NCBI GenBank assembly: GCA_009787745.1
Contig: WQST01000005.1
Span: 1-31,857 of the forward strand
Length of the DNA: 31,857 nucleotides
Origin: Lachnospiraceae bacterium
GTDB lineage: Bacteria; Bacillota; Clostridia; Lachnospirales; Lachnospiraceae
Reading direction: 5' to 3'
Of the stretch, positions 21,814-29,500 are shown in pieces (position 1 is the stretch's first letter; each line of letters opens with the position of its first letter). A program made the translations under genes and the position numbers. The notes under the pieces are model-generated. The model made no database searches, was not told the DNA's origin, and saw nothing but the letters and a program-made list of their open reading frames with translations.

Positions 21814-23541
21814 ATGAATACAAGAAAATTGGCAATATTATGGTCTGTATTAGCTTTATTAATTGCAGGTTGCGGCAATGAAAATGATTTAACGGAAAAT
21901 ACGCCGAATGGTTCGCATGGCAATATTTCAGAAGAAATAGTATCCGAATCTAATGTTACCTATGATGTGCCTGATTATTTGAATACGGACTCGATATTGC
22001 CAATCGTCAAAGACGGAACGGATATTACGCTTAAAGTAATGATATCGCAAGGACCATACTACTCAAACATGAACAGCATTCGAGAAGTTTATTTTGTTGA
22101 TGCTTATGACTCTAAGACGAATGTGAAGATAGAGTGGATAGAAGTTCCGGCAGAATCATTTGGCGACCGTTTTGCCTTAGCAACTGTTTCAGGTGATTTG
22201 CCTGATATTGTCATCAAGGCGGGATTTTCTAATTCTGCGCAGCAAAGATATGGTAATCAAGGATTTTTCCTTGATTTAATGAAGAACAATTTACTGGAGA
22301 ATCATGCCCCCAATTATTGGAAGCTCGCTCAGAAGCATCCTGAAATTCTAGCGGCATCAAGAATGCCGAGTGGTGAAGTATATTCTTTGGGGATGGTTAG
22401 AAATTCATCGGGAAGCTTAGTTGCAAGCAAATTATTTTTTAACAAGGATTGGTTATCGAAGCTTAATCTAACAGTGCCAAGTACAGCAGATGAGTTTACG
22501 AATGTGCTTTATGAGTTTCGCCATTCAGATCCTAATGGTAATGGGTTAAATGATGAAGCGGGGCTTTATATTAAACCTGACCACTTGGAAATGGTTACAT
22601 TTGGAATGTTCGGGATGGGTAATCGCGGTAGGAATAATGGCTATATCGATTGGGACGGGCAGAACGAAAAGGTTCGTTATTTTGCCATTAGTGATGAGTA
22701 TCGGCAATGGGTTTCGTGGGTTGCGAAGCTTTATAAGGACGGATTGCTGGAAAGAGAATATTTTGATTTTACCGAATCCAAACTGGGCAGTTTGGTCATG
22801 AATGATGTCTGCGGCGTGTTTGCTTACACAAACTTATCTATGCTTGATGAGCAAAAACAAAATCAGTTTACTTATTTAAATAATACCATGTCAGGAAAAT
22901 TGGGTGAAAATGGCTGGTTTGGTGTTAACAGTATCGGTTCGACAGGGTCGTATGTTATCACATCTGCATGTGAGTATCCCGAAGTAGCTTTACGGTGGGC
23001 GGATTATTTCTATACTGATGAAGGCTCACAGTTTTTCTATTATGGAACCGAGGATGTGACTTTTGTAAGAAACGCCGACGGCACTTTGAGATTCAGCGAT
23101 ATGGTACTTGCTGATTTTAATGCCGGCTTAAACTCATATGACGGCAGTGCCGCTTATGTAAGTCTTTATGCTTATGGAAATACGCCGACAATGACCAAAA
23201 TTCCTTTTAACAGCGCTGATGATAATAGAGGTATTTCCCTTGAAGCGGCCAACGCTTTAATTGCAGACTGTGCCATAGCATGGCCGAGCTTTACCTATAC
23301 GGTTTCGGAGCAGCGTGTCATTGACGATACGAAAAGGGATATTGACTCTTATGTCAGTTCAATGCGTGATTCATGGATTATGGGGACGACAGATTTGGAT
23401 GATGTGTCATGGCAGAATTATGTGAACAGGGTAGCTTCGATGGGACTGCTTGATGTCCTTGAAGTATATGAGGCGGCATTACAGCGTTCCCGTGAAAATG
23501 GATTTAAAGATGGTTATTATTCTTTGGATGATTTTAATTAA
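21814..23541 (+). CDS. Extracellular solute-binding lipoprotein (LplA-like)
   Basis: 575 residues. The lipoprotein signal peptide is MNTRKLAILW then SVLALLIAGC, with lipid-modified Cys20. The mature protein has the family 1 (carbohydrate/oligosaccharide) binding fold of the large LplA type: DLPDIVIKAGFSNS, FFNKDWLSKLNLTVPSTADE and the calcium-like loop DPNGNGLNDEAG (about 228-239), and SYVITSACEYPEVALRWADY. It captures a sugar or glycan fragment at the outside of the membrane for the two permeases that follow. GGAGG precedes ATG 21814. The substrate cannot be told from sequence alone. Confidence 0.93.
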   Translation: MNTRKLAILWSVLALLIAGCGNENDLTENTPNGSHGNISEEIVSESNVTYDVPDYLNTDSILPIVKDGTDITLKVMISQGPYYSNMNSIREVYFVDAYDSKTNVKIEWIEVPAESFGDRFALATVSGDLPDIVIKAGFSNSAQQRYGNQGFFLDLMKNNLLENHAPNYWKLAQKHPEILAASRMPSGEVYSLGMVRNSSGSLVASKLFFNKDWLSKLNLTVPSTADEFTNVLYEFRHSDPNGNGLNDEAGLYIKPDHLEMVTFGMFGMGNRGRNNGYIDWDGQNEKVRYFAISDEYRQWVSWVAKLYKDGLLEREYFDFTESKLGSLVMNDVCGVFAYTNLSMLDEQKQNQFTYLNNTMSGKLGENGWFGVNSIGSTGSYVITSACEYPEVALRWADYFYTDEGSQFFYYGTEDVTFVRNADGTLRFSDMVLADFNAGLNSYDGSAAYVSLYAYGNTPTMTKIPFNSADDNRGISLEAANALIADCAIAWPSFTYTVSEQRVIDDTKRDIDSYVSSMRDSWIMGTTDLDDVSWQNYVNRVASMGLLDVLEVYEAALQRSRENGFKDGYYSLDDFN

Positions 23542-23564
23542 TCAGTGAACAGAAGGTTGAAAAG

Positions 23565-24527
23565 ATGTCAAACGAGGTTGTAAAAACGAATCGGAAATCA
23601 CGATTCAGTGAAGAGATTACGCTATGGAAAAAGTCGTTAGGACGTTATTGGCAGCTATATTTGCTGCTAATCCCGATTATTTTAAATTTTGTAATTTTTC
23701 ATTATATCCCCATGACAGGCATTCAAATCGCATTTAAGGAGTTTACTTTAAGAGACGGTATTTGGGGAAGTGAGTGGGTCGGTTTTCGGCATTTTACCCG
23801 TTTCTTCAATGTCCATAACTTTTGGACTATACTGTACAATACCTTGATTCTAAGTGCCCAGAGTTTGTTTTTTTCTTTCCCGCTCTCGATAGGCCTTGCG
23901 CTTACTTTGAACGAAATTAGGAAAAAGCGATTGAACGGGGCTTTACAGACAATATTCTTTGCCCCTTACTTTATTTCGACAGTCGTAGTTGTGGGTATGC
24001 TTGTTGCTTTTACTTCACCGTCAAGCGGAATTATTAACGTATTGCTGATGAAGCTTGGGGTGATTAATGAAGGAATCTATTTTACCCGTCTCGAAGAATG
24101 GTTTCGGCCAATGTATATTATCACGAGCTTATGGAGTAATACAGGTTGGGGCGCCATTATTTATATCGCGGCACTTTCGGCGATAGATTCCGATGTTTAT
24201 GAGGCGGCGTCCATTGACGGAGCCAGTCGGTTTCAACAACTCTTTAGGATAACCCTGCCTCTTCTAATCCCCACAATTGTAATCCAGCTTATCCTGCGCT
24301 TAGGCCGAGTCATGAATATGGGTCATGAAAAGGCATTACTTATGCAAAATCCGGGAAATATCGGCTCATCGCAAATTATATCAACATTTGTTTTCGAAAG
24401 AGGGATATCTAATCAGCAATATGATTATGCGACCGCAATCGGACTTTTTAACTCGGTTATTAACTTAATTATTTTACTTATTGTTAACCGCATGGCACGA
24501 AAATACAGTAATGTCAGTTTGTGGTAG
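23565..24527 (+). CDS. ABC transporter permease (LplB-like)
   Basis: 320 residues with about six transmembrane helices; the first is LYLLLIPIILNFVIFHYIPM near 36-55. The EAA loop that contacts the ATPase is EAASIDGASRFQQLFRITLP (about 211-230). This is the first permease of the Lpl-type carbohydrate importer. It starts 23 nt after the lipoprotein gene with a modest ribosome site (AGAAGG). No ATPase gene is found in the operon; such systems usually share an MsmK-type ATPase encoded elsewhere. Confidence 0.94.
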   Translation: MSNEVVKTNRKSRFSEEITLWKKSLGRYWQLYLLLIPIILNFVIFHYIPMTGIQIAFKEFTLRDGIWGSEWVGFRHFTRFFNVHNFWTILYNTLILSAQSLFFSFPLSIGLALTLNEIRKKRLNGALQTIFFAPYFISTVVVVGMLVAFTSPSSGIINVLLMKLGVINEGIYFTRLEEWFRPMYIITSLWSNTGWGAIIYIAALSAIDSDVYEAASIDGASRFQQLFRITLPLLIPTIVIQLILRLGRVMNMGHEKALLMQNPGNIGSSQIISTFVFERGISNQQYDYATAIGLFNSVINLIILLIVNRMARKYSNVSLW

Positions 24528-24583
24528 CTCTTTCAACTATTGAATTTGAGGCCGCCGATGGCGGACGCGGGTATAAATATGAA
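24526..24583 (+). repeat. 58-bp dispersed repeat with hairpin, copy B (leader and start of the second permease gene)
   Basis: Matches 17905-17962 (other strand) at 52 of 58 positions. It starts at the stop codon of the first permease and ends with ATGAA, the start of the second. Hairpin CCGCC-GAT-GGCGG at 24552-24564 ends 14 nt before the ATG. No Shine-Dalgarno is obvious. Confidence 0.88.
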
Positions 24584-25454
24584 GAAAAAAATTAATAGTA
24601 ATACAATATTTTCAATAATTGTTTATTTAATAGTCGGGTTATTCGCGATATTGACGCTATATCCATTAATTTTTGTCTTAAGCGCTTCATTCAGTAATCC
24701 GGCGGAACTTTTAGCAGGCAAAATTTTCTTGCTGCCGAAAGGCTTTAATTTTGATGCTTATCGTTTTATCCTCAAAAGCAAAAACATAATGACAGGTTAT
24801 TCAAATACGATAATATATTCTGTCGCAGGTACGGCTTACAGCTTATTTCTGACAACCTGCGCGGCTTACGCACTTTCTAAGCCGCAGTTGCGGGGGCGTA
24901 ATTTTCTGACCGTTATGATTACTTTAACCATGTTTTTCGGCGGTGGGATGATTCCCACCTTTTTAAACCTCAATGACCTTGGAATGCTAAATACTCGCTG
25001 GGTTATGATTATTCCTTCGGCAATGAGCGCGACAAATTTTATTATTATGCGTAATTATTTTATTCACTCAATACCTGCGGAGTTATTGGATGCGGCATAT
25101 ATTGACGGGGCAACGGAGTTAAATACTTTGCTTAGAATCGTGCTCCCGATATCCCGCTCTATTATTGGGGTCATGACAGTCTTCTATATGTCGGGCAACT
25201 GGAATACTTACTTCACCGCCCTTATCTACCTTTCGGAAGATAGGTTGATGCCGCTTCAGATTTTCTTACGGCGTATCCTTATAATTGGCAGTATGGATGG
25301 CATGACGACAGGAAGCAGTATGACAGATGCGCTAATGTATGAGTCACTAAAATATGCTGTCATAGTTGTTTCGACAATACCAATCCTAATCCTTTATATG
25401 TTTGTCCAAAAATCTTTTAAAAAGGGTATTATGATGGGTTCAATAAAAGGTTAA
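24579..25454 (+). CDS. ABC transporter permease (LplC-like)
   Basis: 291 residues from ATG 24579, six predicted helices, first at about 10-36 (FSIIVYLIVGLFAILTLYPL). The EAA loop is DAAYIDGATELNTLLRIVLP (about 178-197). The C-terminus VQKSFKKGIMMGSIKG is the classic end of LplC/YtcP permeases. The frame is open 13 codons upstream (from TTG 24540), but that part lies in the 58-bp repeat and has a hairpin, so the later ATG, directly before KKKINSN, is preferred. It pairs with the preceding permease. Confidence 0.93.
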   Translation: MKKKINSNTIFSIIVYLIVGLFAILTLYPLIFVLSASFSNPAELLAGKIFLLPKGFNFDAYRFILKSKNIMTGYSNTIIYSVAGTAYSLFLTTCAAYALSKPQLRGRNFLTVMITLTMFFGGGMIPTFLNLNDLGMLNTRWVMIIPSAMSATNFIIMRNYFIHSIPAELLDAAYIDGATELNTLLRIVLPISRSIIGVMTVFYMSGNWNTYFTALIYLSEDRLMPLQIFLRRILIIGSMDGMTTGSSMTDALMYESLKYAVIVVSTIPILILYMFVQKSFKKGIMMGSIKG

Positions 25455-25479
25455 TTTTTGATCGGAAAGGTGGTTTACG

Positions 25480-26508
25480 ATGAAAAAAATATTGCTTTAT
25501 TTAATCGCATTTACTTTACTGGCAACGACTGCCTGCGGCAATGCATCCATAGGTACGGATGTAAATCCTGAATATGTAAAAATATTTGGCGAAATGGAAG
25601 ATGTATCAGAACAAATAGAAGCAGATGAGGATGTGACGGAAGTGAGAGAAGTAAGTAGTCCCGCTTTAGAAGATACCAATGAAGCGAGTGAAATTAATTA
25701 TAAAAGTGATAAGACCGAAGCAACGATTATGTGTTACAACATATTTTATCAGAATGCAGAAGCACGCGCACCGCTTATCGAAGCGCTAATATTAGAGAAA
25801 AGCCCTGATATAATCGGGGTTCAGGAACTAAGTCTTGAGTGGGTCTCACTCATCCAAGATTTTAAAGAGGCTCATCAATACAGCTCGTATGGTTATGGAC
25901 GTCATGGCGGCGACTTAAGTGACGAAAATTTAGGCTCGAGTGAGCAATTTGCCCTTATATTATGGAAAACAGATAAATATGAACTTACTGCCAGCGGTCA
26001 TTTTTGGGCGTCATCCACGCCTGATGTCGTTCGTTCGACAGCATGGGCTGATGGCACGAATACAACTTTTCCGCGTTGTATTAATTGGGTGAAATTAAAA
26101 GATAAAACAACAGGAAGTGAGATGATATTCCTAAACCTTCACCTTGCCCCTGAAGTGGTCAATTATACGGTTCGTACTAATTCATCAAAGTTGATTATTG
26201 AGAAAATGGAAGAGTTCTACGGTAATTATCCGATTGTCTTAACAGGCGACTTCAATATGAAGCTTACATGTACTGCCTACGAGACAATAACCCAAAATGG
26301 CTACAATGACATGCGTTTTACCGCAGAACAAACCGATCATCGCGGATCATTTAATAATTGGACGAGAGAAATGGACGCCTTGGCTTTCGCGGATCATATC
26401 TTCGGGACGCCTGACATCATAGTTGAATCCTATGAAGTAATAGATCATCGGGTTGACGGGGAGCATATCTCAGATCATAACCCATTGTTTGCTAAAATAT
26501 TTTTTTGA
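25480..26508 (+). CDS. Lipoprotein of the endonuclease/exonuclease/phosphatase (EEP) family
   Basis: 342 residues. Signal peptide with lipobox LATTAC (Cys19) and an acidic, low-complexity linker (about 30-75) that would hold the domain off the membrane. The catalytic EEP domain shows N87 (CYNIFY), E116 (GVQEL), H221 (NLHLAP), D257 and N259 (TGDFNM) and D332-H333 (ISDHNP), the full metal-dependent phosphodiesterase set. The family includes nucleases, sphingomyelinases and inositol phosphatases, so the substrate is open. It is cotranscribed with an Lpl-type transporter (25-nt gap), so release of a phospho-substrate or sugar outside the cell is one possibility. ATG 25480 follows GGAAAGGTGG. Confidence 0.9.
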   Translation: MKKILLYLIAFTLLATTACGNASIGTDVNPEYVKIFGEMEDVSEQIEADEDVTEVREVSSPALEDTNEASEINYKSDKTEATIMCYNIFYQNAEARAPLIEALILEKSPDIIGVQELSLEWVSLIQDFKEAHQYSSYGYGRHGGDLSDENLGSSEQFALILWKTDKYELTASGHFWASSTPDVVRSTAWADGTNTTFPRCINWVKLKDKTTGSEMIFLNLHLAPEVVNYTVRTNSSKLIIEKMEEFYGNYPIVLTGDFNMKLTCTAYETITQNGYNDMRFTAEQTDHRGSFNNWTREMDALAFADHIFGTPDIIVESYEVIDHRVDGEHISDHNPLFAKIFF

Positions 26509-26549
26509 TTCTTGTTGAAACCGTTTTTAAGTTATAGGGAGGTATGGAT

Positions 26550-29500
26550 ATGAAAGAACTTTTAGGAAAAATTCTCGGTATTTTAGCAAAAATGAAAGCT
26601 TATAATAAAATTACGATGATTACCTTAATAAGTATACCGATCATCGCGGGAGGTGCGGTTGCTTTTATATCCGCTTCCCGTCATCCAAGTCACAGCGATT
26701 TTGACTTGAGGCAGTTATTACTGGCGGAAGACACGATAACAATCGAAATTGCGGGTATTATTCGCGTTGAAAGTCAGTTACATGTTAATGGGATAAAAAC
26801 GATTACGGGTAACGGTACCATTATCATGCCGAAAGACGCGGAAGCAGTTAATCTTTCCGCTTTAGATGACGGTAAAAGCTGGAGCTTGAACTGCTCGGAC
26901 TTATCTGTCATTGACACTGCGCAGATGCCGTCAGTGCTTTATGTTAATCCGGGCGCAGTCTTAACAATGGACGACCGTATCACGATTAATGGTAATGATC
27001 GGGTGAATGGGGTTTCGGTCTCAGAAAACGGTAAGCTTTTTATGAACGGAAAACCGACAATAAAAAACGGGGCTTATCATAATGTATGGGTTGCACAGAA
27101 TGCTTCTCTGGATATGGATGGAGGCAATATAACCGACGCGGGCTCATTTGGCATAATTAATATGGGGGATATAAATATTTATGGGGGTTCTGTGTCTGCG
27201 TCAGGAAAGAGCGCTGTTTATACGAGCGGCATCCTTTATATGAGCGGCGGTAATATATCAAAATCAAAAGTACATAATATATATGTCGCGGGCGGCAACT
27301 TCTTCATGGAAGGCGGCGAGAACACCGACGCGGCGGAAGATGGCATCCATGTTGCGGATGGGGCATGGGCCGAAATTAACGGCGGTACAGTGAAGGATAG
27401 TTCCAGGCATGGGTTGTGTAACCACGGGCACATGGAGGTGGGGACGGTTTCTGTCATTGAATGCGGAATAAATAATAATTCCAATGCGATTCTTAAAATT
27501 GATAACACAATTGTTGAAAATTCTATCGGCTATGGGCTTTCTAATATGGGCGGCGATGTGACGGCAAATCATTTCAAGGTCTTTAATAGTGATTCCATAT
27601 CGGTGCAAAATTTCTCGGGTAATATGGAATTGAACGATCTGTCGATATCAGGTTCACGTGACGGCAATATAAGCAGTTTAGGCGGAAAAGTAGTAATAAA
27701 AAAGGCAAAACTGGGCATAAGTCGTGACAAATCCGTTACAATAGGCGGCGGAGAAATGACCATGTCAGATATTGTGATTGAGGGAACCTCCAACGATAAG
27801 TTTGGTGTTTATGCTTTTGGCGGCATCCTGGAGATGAAAAATACCATTATAAAAAATGTTAATTCATCGGCGATTAAACTTGAAACGGGTGCGAATGTTA
27901 AATTAAATAATATTGATATAAGTGAAATTGAACAAGTCGGTATTGATGTAGTAAGCAGTATTTTAAGCGGAACTGACATAAAAATGAAAGGTCTTGGAAG
28001 TCATGCCCTTTTAAATAATAATGGAATTATTGAACTTAGTAATGTGACCGTAAATGATGTGGAAAGAAATGTCATCCAGCATCGCGGCGGGACGACGACA
28101 GTTAATGATCTGATGGCTTTAGATATTGGAAATCATGGCGGTTATATCGTTGACGGTGAAGTTAATCTTACCAATGCCGTATTCTTAAATATGAGAAGCA
28201 ACGGTTTTTTCATGCCTGAAGAAGGAACGAGCGTCCTGACGCTGGACAATGTTACGATTGATGGCGCAGGTCAACAAGGCATAAACAGTTGGACGAGCGT
28301 CATAGCAGATGGCCTGACAATCGAAAATGTTGGCAACAACGGAGTTTTTAACCGCGGAACCGCGGAACTAAGCAACGTTATCATCAAAAATACGGGTCAT
28401 CACGGTATTAGTAATGTGGAAAGTATGATTGGCCGGAATATTACCATCAGCGAAACAGGTGAAGATTCAAATAGTGTACAAAATAGCGGAAAATTAGAAT
28501 TAAACGGTCTGACAGCAAGTAACAGCAAAAATCATGGCATCTATATTGCCGAAGGTGCTCTTTTGAACGGCAGCGATATGACAATCAATGTAACCGCCAA
28601 AAACGGTATTTTCAATTTAGGTACCGCGTCAATTGATGGTATTGCTATAAATAATTGCGCCGATCAAGGTATCAATAACACAGGCAGTTTCACAGCGTCA
28701 AATGTTAAGGTCAGTCATACGAAAGCAAACGGTATTTTTAATAACAGAACAGGGCAAATGCTCATAAAAGGGGTTGAAGTCAGCCACACAGAGGGGCATG
28801 GGCTTAATAATACAGGCGGCCTTAATATATCTGACGCAGAAATATCGGCATCAGGCGAGGAAAGAAACAGTGTTCAAAACACGGGTAATCTGATCGTCAA
28901 TAACGTCAGTTCTGTAGAAAGCCAAAATCATGGAATTTTTAATGGGCAGGGCGCTTTTTTAGAAGGGAGCGGCGTAACGTTTCAACACTCTGCTAATAAT
29001 GGCATCTTTAATATGGGAACCATTTCTTCTTTGGACGGCATTTTGATAGATGGTGCAGGCGCACAGGGAATCAACAATGTCGGTTATTTTACGGCATCAA
29101 ATATTGCGATTAACGATACCGAAAGAAACGGTATTTTTAACACTATTAATACAGAGTTGGGTTTAGCGGGGGAAATGAATTTAAACCAAGTCAAGATCAT
29201 TCGTTCAGGTGATCAAGGGATTAATAATATCAGTACATTATCGGCGACGGATATAAATATTGATATTACGGACAAAAACGGCATTTACAATAATGGCGGA
29301 ACAATGACATTAAGTAAAGTCATCGTCGGCGCTCCCGGTCAGCATGGAATTAATAACTCAGGCATACTTACGATAAGCGGCGGAGAGAGCGTAACATCAG
29401 GCGAGGGAAGTAATAATATTCAAAATTCAGGCACTTTGCTAATTAGTGACTTTATCGCAAAAAACAGCTTAAATCATGGTATCTACAATAATGAGGCAGG